Program-made: the position numbers and the translations under genes | NCBI GenBank assembly: GCA_902794535.1 | Contig: CADBHQ010000020.1 | Coordinates: 78,975 to 142,974, forward strand | Reading direction: 5' to 3' | DNA: 64,000 bases | From: Fibrobacter succinogenes | Lineage (GTDB): Bacteria; Fibrobacterota; Fibrobacteria; Fibrobacterales; Fibrobacteraceae | Shown: piece after piece, positions 24,093-31,505 of the stretch | Layout: every line of letters starts with the position of its first letter | How positions within the stretch are numbered: position 1 is the first letter of the stretch | Notes under the pieces: model-generated | What the model was told of the DNA's origin: nothing | Seen by the model: the letters and a program-made list of their open reading frames with translations, nothing else | Databases searched by the model: none

Positions 24093-25754
24093 ATGAATTA
24101 TTCCAAAATGACAAGGCAGTTTATCTGCAAAATGGCGATGCCGCTCGCCTTGATGTTTGCGGCGTGCTCGGATGACAGGCCGACAGCGGGTGGTTCAGCC
24201 GAAGAAACGGGAATCTATGCTTTCGAGGGAACGGTGGCTGGCCGTGCGGCGCGTCTTGCGCAGATGCCTGAAAATACGGACTTGAACGAATGGACGAGTG
24301 CTGCCGAAAAAGGGGCTGTCATCAGGTTGTCTGAACTAGATTCGGTGACCCTAGATACGACGGGTACGTTCTATTATGCCCGCTGTACGAACTCGTCGGG
24401 CGAGTTCTATTTTGACAGTGTTTCGCTAAAAAGTCCCTATGCGATGCTTGAACTTGCCCCGTATGTGGAAGGCGAATGGTGGGAATGGGATGGAAACTGG
24501 AATTTCCCTGAATACGATTCGACTATGGAGAGATATACGGTTACGTATAGCGTGATTGTGGACTTGCGGAAAACGAAAAATGTCGATATTAACGTGATGA
24601 CGTTCCTGGAAACGGCCCGAATACGCTACCTAGTGAATCAGGGGCAGAGCTTTGCCGATGCGAAACAGCAGGCGGATGTGGATGTTCTTGAGGCGCTGGG
24701 CTTGTATGGAGAAAATTTCGTCTTTGACAAGAGCGATTACGTTGAAAGTCAGAATAGCTTGATAGCTGTGAATTATATAGGTGAATTTGTTTGGAACTGG
24801 ATTGATTACGAACGTGCCCCGTCCGAAATGGCGGAAGCCTTTGCTGCAGCAGGGTCGTTCTCCCAGGTAGATTCATTGCGCGACTTTTTCGTGAACGAGA
24901 TTTACAACTGGAGCAAGTATGGCAGGATGACCGATAGCGAGTTGGCTTTCATGGGTGGATTTATGGCAAACCTTTATGATTTGGGAGAATGCACCGCAGA
25001 ACGTGAAGGCTTTGTGGATCAGGAAACTGTCGGCAATGCAAGTATGAATATTACTTGTGGTTCAGGTATATGGACATACAAGAAAATTTTTACGGTATCG
25101 AACGCTGTCAATGCTGTTTTTGGCGTAATGACGGATGCTCGTGACGGGCGGACGTACAAGACCGTTACCTATAGCCTTAAGTATGAAGACCAGACTTGGT
25201 TGGCAGAAGATCTTGCCTACAATTCCACTGACGGATTTTATTCCTTGGCCCAGGCGGTTAATTTGCCGGACTCTGTTGTGGCGCTTACGCTCGAAGAATG
25301 CCGTGAATCGTATGGTGACCATGCCTATTGCGATATGGTTGCCTTGAGCGATTACTCCATAGACTACAAGCGGCTTGGTCAGGCGATAGATTCTGTCGAG
25401 GCCGCGACGGGGACGTCTCAGTATCGGGGAATATGCCCAGAAGGGTGGCATCTCCCGAACGGACATGAATGGAGAAATCTACTGGGAAGGATAGACGATA
25501 AATTAGGTGAAGAAGATAGGAACTATATGTGGGGCGACGACTATTTGGCGAGGGCTGGTTTCGAGGGGTCCTATTCTGGGGGAACGAGAGAGTATGTGGT
25601 CAAGCTTGATTCCCGCTTTAATGATTACTATAGGGAATGGGAATATGAAAACGACGAAGAATGGGCGACCTTGATAAGGTTCAAAATAGGCGGTTGGTAT
25701 ATAGTGTCGACTTCTCCGAATCGTTCGTTCCGTGTGCGCTGTTTGAAGGACTAG
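24093..25754 (+). CDS. FISUMP domain lipoprotein, module 3
   Basis: A 553-residue lipoprotein with the shared signal 'KMAMPLALMFAAC'. The mature N-terminal part is the most divergent of the three, with a Trp/Tyr-rich segment ('VEGEWWEWDGNWNFPEYDS') and 'TYSVIVDLRKTKNVDINVMTFLE', the counterpart of the shared 'VDLRD' region. The FISUMP domain begins 'MTDARDGRTYKTVTYSLKYEDQTWLAEDLAY', includes 'RGICPEGWHLPNGHEWRNLL', and closes 'SFRVRCLKD'. Envelope location predicted; function unknown. Terminator at 25779-25804. Confidence 0.9.
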   Translation: MNYSKMTRQFICKMAMPLALMFAACSDDRPTAGGSAEETGIYAFEGTVAGRAARLAQMPENTDLNEWTSAAEKGAVIRLSELDSVTLDTTGTFYYARCTNSSGEFYFDSVSLKSPYAMLELAPYVEGEWWEWDGNWNFPEYDSTMERYTVTYSVIVDLRKTKNVDINVMTFLETARIRYLVNQGQSFADAKQQADVDVLEALGLYGENFVFDKSDYVESQNSLIAVNYIGEFVWNWIDYERAPSEMAEAFAAAGSFSQVDSLRDFFVNEIYNWSKYGRMTDSELAFMGGFMANLYDLGECTAEREGFVDQETVGNASMNITCGSGIWTYKKIFTVSNAVNAVFGVMTDARDGRTYKTVTYSLKYEDQTWLAEDLAYNSTDGFYSLAQAVNLPDSVVALTLEECRESYGDHAYCDMVALSDYSIDYKRLGQAIDSVEAATGTSQYRGICPEGWHLPNGHEWRNLLGRIDDKLGEEDRNYMWGDDYLARAGFEGSYSGGTREYVVKLDSRFNDYYREWEYENDEEWATLIRFKIGGWYIVSTSPNRSFRVRCLKD

Positions 25755-25778
25755 ACTCTCTCTTGTTAGGAGGAAAGG

Positions 25779-25804
25779 AAGGCGGGCTTCGGCCCGCCTT
25801 TTTT
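25779..25804 (+). terminator. Module 3 terminator
   Basis: GGCGGGC and GCCCGCC with a TTCG loop, flanked by AA/TT, then TTTTTT. A TTAGGAGG motif precedes it, as in module 1. Confidence 0.93.
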
Positions 25805-25883
25805 GCGTATTTTTGTACTTGACGGGTATAAATATTGTATCTTTATTGTACCTTGCGCACTAGGCGCGGGGAAAGGATTTTTT

Positions 25884-26639
25884 ATGAAACCAGGTAAGAC
25901 CGAACTCCGCTTGAATGCTGAAATCGAAAAACGCGGTGCGCTTTTTGCCGTGCTGCTGGACCCCGATACATCGGACGAAGCTGCCTTTGTGAAGGCTGGT
26001 GCTATGGCCGCTGAAAACGGTGCCGACCTCTTGTTGGTGGGCGGTTCTTACCTAGGTAACTTTACGCTGCCCAAGCAGGTGGCTGCTCTCAAGGCCAATG
26101 TGGATTTGCCCGTGGTGCTGTTCCCGGGTGGAGCCTCTCAGGTGGTGCCTGGCTTTGATGCAATGCTCTTTATGACGCTTGTAAGTGGCCGTAACCCGAA
26201 TTACTTGATCGACGAACAGGTTCGCGGTGGCGCCCTGGTGCGTGCCTTGAACATGGAAGCGATTCCGACGGCCTATCAGCTGATCAATAGCGGCAAGCGT
26301 ACCACGGTCGAATACATTAGCGGCACCATGCCGGTGCCTGCCAACAAGCCTAAGCTCAGCATGGTGAATTCCATTGCTGCTGAACTTATGGGCATGCGTT
26401 ATGTGTATCTGGAAGCTGGCAGCGGTGCCGAAGAACCCGTGCCGGTGGAACACATCGCCTATACTCGCAAGGCAACCGAAATGACTATCATTACCGGTGG
26501 TGGCATTAAGGACCCGCAGACCGCTGCTGTTCGCGTGGCAGCTGGTGCAAACATCATCGTGACGGGTACGCTTTGGGAAAAGGTGGAAGACCCGAAGTTG
26601 TTGGCTGAATTCGCCGCAGCTATCCATACCAAAGGCTGA
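25884..26639 (+). CDS. Geranylgeranylglyceryl/heptaprenylglyceryl phosphate synthase family protein
   Basis: A 251-residue TIM-barrel prenyltransferase of the GGGPS/PcrB family. Visible family motifs are 'FAVLLDPDTSDEAAF' (Asp-rich start), 'ADLLLVGGSYLG', 'LPVVLFPGGASQV', 'YVYLEAGSGAEEPVPVEHI' and 'TIITGGGIKDPQTAAVRVAAGANIIVTGTLWE' (phosphate-binding barrel end). These enzymes couple a polyprenyl diphosphate to sn-glycerol-1-phosphate, the first ether bond of archaeal lipids; FCB-group bacteria are known to carry homologues. The ATG at 25884 has AAAGGA upstream. The gene is monocistronic: module 3's terminator lies before it, and a palindromic element plus terminator after. The product in this organism is not known. 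Confidence 0.92.
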   Translation: MKPGKTELRLNAEIEKRGALFAVLLDPDTSDEAAFVKAGAMAAENGADLLLVGGSYLGNFTLPKQVAALKANVDLPVVLFPGGASQVVPGFDAMLFMTLVSGRNPNYLIDEQVRGGALVRALNMEAIPTAYQLINSGKRTTVEYISGTMPVPANKPKLSMVNSIAAELMGMRYVYLEAGSGAEEPVPVEHIAYTRKATEMTIITGGGIKDPQTAAVRVAAGANIIVTGTLWEKVEDPKLLAEFAAAIHTKG

Positions 26640-26732
26640 AAAGCTTCGTAATACTTCGTTGCCCCCGGTCTCACGTACGCCTAGTACGCTACGGCCGGTA
26701 AGGCGCCTTGTCTTACTCGCTTTTAAGCCTTT
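26631..26732 (+). repeat. 3'-end palindromic element, copy B
   Basis: The left arm AAAGGCTGAAAAGC (26631-26644) contains the last codons and TGA stop of the GGGPS gene; the right arm GCTTTTAAGCCTTT (26719-26732) is its near-perfect complement. The core TCACGTA-N7-TACGCTACG is at 26671-26693, flanked by CCGG pairs. Same core as copies A and C. Confidence 0.7.
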
Positions 26733-26774
26733 GTTTGACGATGTGCTGTGATGAATAATTCTTTCTTAATTTGT

Positions 26775-26796
26775 AGCGCTGTTTTCAGCGCTTTTT
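26775..26796 (+). terminator. Terminator after the GGGPS gene
   Basis: AGCGCTG (26775-26781) and CAGCGCT (26786-26792) with a TTTT loop and a T-run. A second hairpin, TGCACC / GGTGCA (26852-26868), lies in the leader of the next gene. Confidence 0.88.
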
Positions 26797-26882
26797 CTGT
26801 ATAACCTTTTTCCTTTACTCAAATATTTGTGTATTTTTCTGTTAGAAGGAATGCACCGTTTTGGTGCAGTTTTGAGGTATCT

Positions 26883-27161
26883 ATGAAAAAACTCGTGATT
26901 GTGACTTATGTGCTTCGTGCGCTGGGCTTTGTGTTAGTGCTTTTGATGCTTTTCGGGCACAGCGTAGTCCTGAATATTTTCCCCGGGCTCGAGGGTCATT
27001 CGATCAATCCGCTGTTCTATACCGGCGTGGCATGTTATGCTACGGGTGCTATCATCCACTTCTTTATCAAGAAGCAAGAGATGGCGGAACGACGCCGTCG
27101 CGAAATCGAAGATGCCGAGGAACGTGCCTTTGGTAAAAAGTCCGACGATTCGGACAAGTGA
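26883..27161 (+). CDS. Small membrane protein, first gene of the ABC/PilT-like operon
   Basis: A 92-residue protein with two predicted transmembrane helices ('VIVTYVLRALGFVLVLLMLFG' and 'FYTGVACYATGAIIHFFI') and a charged cytoplasmic tail ('KKQEMAERRRREIEDAEERAFGKK'). The ATG at 26883 follows TGAGG; the frame upstream covers a leader hairpin. The ABC ATPase gene starts 11 nt after the stop, so it is probably a component or accessory of the transporter. I do not recognise a family. Confidence 0.8.
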   Translation: MKKLVIVTYVLRALGFVLVLLMLFGHSVVLNIFPGLEGHSINPLFYTGVACYATGAIIHFFIKKQEMAERRRREIEDAEERAFGKKSDDSDK

Positions 27162-27172
27162 TTGGGTTGTTT

Positions 27173-28084
27173 ATGATTAAGATTGAACATTTGCATAAGA
27201 CGTACCGCAGCGGTTTCTTGATGAAACCGAAGCTTGCTCTTAAGGATGTGAGTTTTAGCGTAGAACCGGGGCAGGTGTATGGCTTTATCGGGCCGAACGG
27301 CGCGGGCAAGTCTACGACTATCAAAGTGCTTACGGGTCTTTTGAATTTTGATTCGGGCAATGTGCTGGTGAACGGGATTTCTCCGCGTAATGTGAAGAGC
27401 CGTCAGTTTATCGGTTACTCGCCGGAACAGCCGTACTTTTATGATTATCTAACGGGCCGTGAACTTTTGCAGTTCTACGGTAAGCTGGTGGGCCTTTCTG
27501 GGGCCGAACTGGACAAGCGTATCGACTGGTCGCTGGATTTGTTGCATGCGAATAAGGATTGGATTGACCGCCGCTTGCGTTCATACTCCAAGGGCATGAT
27601 GCAGCGCGTGGGCATTGCTCAGGCAATTCTCGGTAAGCCGAAGCTTTTGATTCTCGATGAACCTATGAGCGGTCTCGATCCGATGGGCCGCCGCGATGTG
27701 CGCGAAGCCATTATGGAACTGAATCGCACGGGTGTGACGATTTTCTATTCAAGCCACTTGCTCTCCGATGTGGAATCGATTAGCCACAAGGTCGCGATGA
27801 TTGTCGATGGCAAGATTGTGCGCGAAGGTACCGTAGACGAGATTACGGAATCTTGCGGCGTGGAATACCACGTGCGTACCCGCGAAGCAATTCCGCAGGC
27901 AGAACTTCCCGAGGGTGTTGCCCCTGCTGGTCATCCGCAGGAATGCGTATGCGCCGATGATGCTGCCCGCGACCGCCTGCTGCGCTATTGCTTGGAAAAA
28001 GGAATTGCTGTCGAGCGCATGGACCACAAGCGCCCGAGTCTCGAAGACATTTTGACAGAGGAGATTGCCCGTGCAGACGCTTAA
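27173..28084 (+). CDS. ABC transporter ATP-binding protein
   Basis: A 303-residue ABC ATPase. Walker A is 'GPNGAGKSTT', the Q-loop 'YSPEQPYFYDYLTGRELL', the signature 'YSKGMMQRVGIAQAIL' (SKGMxQR type, typical of ABC-2 exporters), Walker B 'LLILDEPMSGLDP', and the H-loop 'FYSSHLLSDVE'. A C-terminal extension of about 80 residues ('VEYHVRTREAIPQAELPEG...PSLEDILTEEIARADA') is characteristic of CcmA/NatA/YadG-like ATPases paired with ABC-2 permeases. The permease gene overlaps its 3' end. The transported substrate is unknown. Confidence 0.95.
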   Translation: MIKIEHLHKTYRSGFLMKPKLALKDVSFSVEPGQVYGFIGPNGAGKSTTIKVLTGLLNFDSGNVLVNGISPRNVKSRQFIGYSPEQPYFYDYLTGRELLQFYGKLVGLSGAELDKRIDWSLDLLHANKDWIDRRLRSYSKGMMQRVGIAQAILGKPKLLILDEPMSGLDPMGRRDVREAIMELNRTGVTIFYSSHLLSDVESISHKVAMIVDGKIVREGTVDEITESCGVEYHVRTREAIPQAELPEGVAPAGHPQECVCADDAARDRLLRYCLEKGIAVERMDHKRPSLEDILTEEIARADA

Positions 28085-28874
28085 GCATATCGGCATCATT
28101 GCCCTCAATACATTCCGCGAATCTATTCGCGACAAGATTCTTTATAACATTGGTTTTTTGGCGATTGCACTCACCTTGTTCAGCATTGTACTTGGCGAAT
28201 GGTCTGTGTTTGACCGCGCCTATGTGATCAAGTCGACTACGCTTTCGGTGATGAGCCTTTCGGGCCTGTTGATTTCGATTTTCGTGGGCATTAGCCTGGT
28301 GCAAAAAGAAATCCAGCGCCGCACGGTGCTTACGCTCTTGTCGAAGCCTATTAGCCGTGCCTCGTTCATTGTGGGCAAGTATTTTGGCCTGCTTGCAGTG
28401 GTGGCGGTTCACCTGATGCTTTTGACGGCAATCTACTACGTGATGCTGTTCTTGACTGGGTCTGCTCCGACGCTCAGCTTGCTTACGGCTATCTACCTGA
28501 TTTTCTGCGAGATGGCAGTGGTGATTGCGGTGGCACTCCTGTTCAGCAGTTTCAGCAGCACGGTGCTTTCGGCACTCTTTACGCTGGGTGTTTACTTTGC
28601 GGGCCACTTGAGCGACCAACTTTTGGAACAGGTGCGCTTTGCTACCCGTATGGGCGAACTGAATGGAACATCGAGTATGCTGTTCCAGAAAGCCGCCGAA
28701 GTGATTCACGCGATTTTCCCGGGGCTTTACCGCTACAACGTGACTACCTACGTGGTGCATGGTGTGGCTCTCCCCGATATGTACGTATTCTGGAATAGCA
28801 TTTATGCGCTAGGCTACATCGGCGTGTTCCTTGCGATTGCAAGCTGGTGGTTTAGCCGGAGGGATTTCCTATGA
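28071..28874 (+). CDS. ABC-2 type transporter permease
   Basis: A 267-residue membrane protein with about six transmembrane segments ('ILYNIGFLAIALTLFSIVLG', 'LSVMSLSGLLISIFVGISLV', 'YFGLLAVVAVHLMLLTAIYYVMLFL', 'LTAIYLIFCEMAVVIAVALLFSSF', 'VLSALFTLGVYFAGHL', and a C-terminal one). 'QKEIQRRTVLTLLSKPISRASFIVGKYFG' is the coupling-helix region typical of ABC-2 permeases. GTG at 28071 is preferred because AGAGGAG lies 7 nt before it; a TTG at 28065 is too close. It overlaps the ATPase gene by 14 nt and the next gene by 4 nt (ATGA), so the genes are translationally coupled. Confidence 0.92.
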   Translation: MQTLKHIGIIALNTFRESIRDKILYNIGFLAIALTLFSIVLGEWSVFDRAYVIKSTTLSVMSLSGLLISIFVGISLVQKEIQRRTVLTLLSKPISRASFIVGKYFGLLAVVAVHLMLLTAIYYVMLFLTGSAPTLSLLTAIYLIFCEMAVVIAVALLFSSFSSTVLSALFTLGVYFAGHLSDQLLEQVRFATRMGELNGTSSMLFQKAAEVIHAIFPGLYRYNVTTYVVHGVALPDMYVFWNSIYALGYIGVFLAIASWWFSRRDFL

Positions 28875-30493
28875 GAAACCAGTACATGGCAAAAGTCCTT
28901 GTGCACAACAAGGTCGTTACCGAGGCGCAGGTCAAAGCGCATTGGGGCGAAATTACCGACAAGAAAGACATTGGTCAAGTGCTTGTGGATGCGGGCGTTC
29001 TCCCGCCTCCGATGTACATCAAGGTGCTTGCCTTTGTAAAGAATCTTGAGGCGAAGGCCGCCGCCGAAGGTGGCGCGGCTCCTGCCGCAGCACCTGCAAA
29101 CGCTGCTCCTGCGGCTTCGCAAAAGCAGTCAACCGCGCGCTTCGAAGCGCCTCCGGCGTCGGCGCCGTCGGTTGCTCCTGCCGCTCCTCAGCCCGCACAG
29201 TCCGAAGGCTTGCAGATTGAAGGCAATAGCAGCTTGTATGGCGAAGTCTCGACTTCTAACGTGGAAGTCGAAGCGGTCGCAGGCTTGGAATCAACCAGTA
29301 TCAGCACGGTGCAGGTGCAGGCCGAAGCCGAAGAAGAATCTTCGGGCGAAGATTCTGAAAAATTGCCGAGCCGCTTTGCGATTTTGACTGGCGAAGGAAC
29401 TCCGGTCGAAGCGCCTGAAAAGATTCGTCCGATGACAAACCTGTCGCAGATTATTGCGTTTGCCCGCAAGTTTGGCGCAACGGATATTTACCTGTACGCA
29501 GACCGCCCGGTGGTCATGCGCCAGTCGGGCGCTCTCTTTGTGGCCTCGGACGATGCTCTGGATTTGTCTCATATTAACGAGCGCTTGGACGAAGCTTCCA
29601 AGGGATTCTCGGATGGCTATAAGATTATCGTCGGCAAGAACTTTAGCAAGACGATTGGTCTTGCTGGCGTTGGCCGCGCTCGTATCACGGTCACATGGAA
29701 CGGCACGAATCCGAGTGTATCGATTCGTGTGATTCCACAAGAATCGACCACGCTCGAAAACTTGTATTTGCCGGCGTTCTGCAATCAGTTTGTGGAACTC
29801 AATAGCGGTCTTGTGCTTGTCGCAGGCCCTGCTGCAAGCGGTCGCTCTACGACGATTTCGACTTTCGCTGAAACGATTGCCGCTAACCGCGACGTGTACA
29901 TTCAGACGATTGAAAAACCGATTGAACGCGTGCTCCAGAATCCGCGTGGTGCAATTGCCCAACGCGAAGTGGGCTTGCATGTGCGCTCGGGTATCGAAGG
30001 CGTGGAATTTGCCATGCAGAGCGGTGCCGACGTGATACTGTTCGACTACCTCGAAACTCTCGATGAACTTTCGATGCTGTTGCGTGCTTCGAATGCGGGC
30101 GCGCTCGTGTTCGCCGTGACGGCGGGCAATAACATTCATGCATTGCTTTCTCGCTTGCTGTCGTCTGTGTCTGCAGAAAAGCGCACGGCGTTTGCGAATT
30201 CGCTTGCAGAACAGCTCAAGGGAATCATTGTGCAACACTTGATTCCGATTGTGCAGAATCAGGGCCAGGTGCTTGCAGTCGAAGCCGCCAAGATGAATTC
30301 GACGATGGCGAATATGCTCCGCCGCGGAGAAATCTCGCAGCTCTCGGCGTCGATCAGCAGTCAGAAAGATCAAGGTATTTCGCTCGACGATTCTCTGCAG
30401 AAGTGTGTGGAATCGGGCTACATCGAAGGTGTCGAGGCTTGGAAACGCGCCTGCGACAGCCGACGTTTTGCCGCTTACAGGGTCCAAAACTAA
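28871..30493 (+). CDS. PilT/GspE-like protein with degenerate ATPase motifs (paralogue 1)
   Basis: A 540-residue protein. The N-terminus ('YMAKVLVHNKVVTEAQVKAHW...DIGQVLVDAGVL') resembles the small N-terminal domains of GspE-type ATPases; an Ala/Pro/Glu-rich linker spans about 60-190; then comes a PilT-like core. Key motifs are altered: Walker A reads GPAASGRSTT with Arg325 for the invariant Lys; the Walker B/catalytic region is 'ADVILFDYLETLDEL' where PilT has 'DVVLIGEMRDLET'; the His box position is 'AVTAGNN' instead of 'TLHTNS'. It is therefore probably not an active ATPase and may be a structural or regulatory partner. Its start overlaps the permease stop (ATGA); paralogue 2 follows after 9 nt. 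Confidence 0.85.
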   Translation: MRNQYMAKVLVHNKVVTEAQVKAHWGEITDKKDIGQVLVDAGVLPPPMYIKVLAFVKNLEAKAAAEGGAAPAAAPANAAPAASQKQSTARFEAPPASAPSVAPAAPQPAQSEGLQIEGNSSLYGEVSTSNVEVEAVAGLESTSISTVQVQAEAEEESSGEDSEKLPSRFAILTGEGTPVEAPEKIRPMTNLSQIIAFARKFGATDIYLYADRPVVMRQSGALFVASDDALDLSHINERLDEASKGFSDGYKIIVGKNFSKTIGLAGVGRARITVTWNGTNPSVSIRVIPQESTTLENLYLPAFCNQFVELNSGLVLVAGPAASGRSTTISTFAETIAANRDVYIQTIEKPIERVLQNPRGAIAQREVGLHVRSGIEGVEFAMQSGADVILFDYLETLDELSMLLRASNAGALVFAVTAGNNIHALLSRLLSSVSAEKRTAFANSLAEQLKGIIVQHLIPIVQNQGQVLAVEAAKMNSTMANMLRRGEISQLSASISSQKDQGISLDDSLQKCVESGYIEGVEAWKRACDSRRFAAYRVQN

Positions 30494-30502
30494 GGGGATG
30501 CT

Positions 30503-31501
30503 ATGGCTACAGAAATTGAATCTTTGCTAGAATACACGCTGAATGTGGGCGCCTCTGAACTTGTGATTACCGAAGGTGCCGCATCTGCCGTTCGCTTGGC
30601 GGGTAAGGTTTGCGCAATTCCTGATGCTCCTGCTGTAGAAGCGGGCTCGCTCCGCAAATTCTTGACTACGATGGAGGGCGAATCGGGTACTATTATGGGT
30701 GGCCCGTGGTGTGGCTCCAAGTGGCGCGTGCGTTACAACCGAACCGCTTTGGGTAGCTCTGCTATATTTAGGCCCGTACTTGAAGAATGCCCGGACTTTT
30801 CGGCGCTCGGTGTGCCGGATTCCATGATGAACTTGCTTGGAATCCGTTCGGGTCTTGTGGTCTTTAGTGGCCCTGCTTGCAGTGGAAAGACAACGACTGC
30901 TACCGCTTACGTGTCTGCGCTTTGCCAGTCGGGCATTATGCGCGTGAGCCTTTTGGATCAAGATGCCGAAATGCCTGTAAAACATGGCGATAGCTTGGTT
31001 CTTGAAAATTCGACCGGTTCTATTCCCGAAAAAATGGAACAGGCGCTTCGCAGTGGAATCGACCTGATTTGGCTTGGTAATTTCGAAGGCCAATCTTTGA
31101 TTCCGGTATTGCGTGCTGCCGAGGCGGGTGCTCTGGTAGTGCTTACGGTGACGGCCGGTAATGCGGTGGGTGCACTCGCTGCGTTGCTTGCTGCGGAATC
31201 GCTTGAAAACCGCGACATGGCATGCAATATGCTCGCCTCTGTCTTGAAGGCGGTGGTGGTGCAACGCTTGCTGCCTGGCGCTCAAGGGGTTGTGCCTGCT
31301 TGGGAAATCCTTTACGGTACGCAGAATGTGGCTTCCAAGATTCGTAGCGGCGAATACTACACGCTGCCCTCGATTATTGCGGCCTCGGCTTCTGAAGGCA
31401 TGATGCTCATGGACGATTGCCTTGCAGAGCTTGTGAAGGCGGGCTATGTGTCTTCTGAAGATGCTGTCCGTGTGGTTTCGAATCCGGCTCGGTTAGGATA
31501 A
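30503..31501 (+). CDS. PilT-like protein with intact Walker A but no catalytic Glu or His box (paralogue 2)
   Basis: A 332-residue PilT-family protein ('LLEYTLNVGASELVITEGAASAVRLAGKV' matches the PilT N-terminal domain). Walker A is intact, GPACSGKTTT with Lys129. The Walker B region reads 'IDLIWLGNFEGQSLIPVLRAAEAGALVVLTVTAGNAVGAL': the catalytic Glu of 'IGE' is Asn, and the His box 'TLHTNS' is 'TVTAGNA'. It thus probably binds nucleotide but hydrolyses it poorly or not at all. It shares the 'VTAGN' replacement with paralogue 1, so the two belong to one divergent subfamily. AAGGGGA gives the RBS. Genetic context (ABC transporter upstream, patatin-barrel downstream) differs from pilus loci. 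Confidence 0.85.
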   Translation: MATEIESLLEYTLNVGASELVITEGAASAVRLAGKVCAIPDAPAVEAGSLRKFLTTMEGESGTIMGGPWCGSKWRVRYNRTALGSSAIFRPVLEECPDFSALGVPDSMMNLLGIRSGLVVFSGPACSGKTTTATAYVSALCQSGIMRVSLLDQDAEMPVKHGDSLVLENSTGSIPEKMEQALRSGIDLIWLGNFEGQSLIPVLRAAEAGALVVLTVTAGNAVGALAALLAAESLENRDMACNMLASVLKAVVVQRLLPGAQGVVPAWEILYGTQNVASKIRSGEYYTLPSIIAASASEGMMLMDDCLAELVKAGYVSSEDAVRVVSNPARLG

Positions 31502-31505
31502 TTTT

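Noticed and set aside
17410..25754. Interpretation of the TIGR02147/FISUMP modules as toxin-antitoxin or anti-phage defence
   Set aside because: The partner is a large secreted lipoprotein and the first gene is full-size, with no nuclease, NTPase or toxin motif. A surface-regulation role fits better.
28871..31501. The two PilT-like genes as ordinary pilus retraction ATPases (pilT/pilU)
   Set aside because: Both lack the catalytic Glu and His box and are not near pilus genes; a canonical pilT occurs at 1960-3027.
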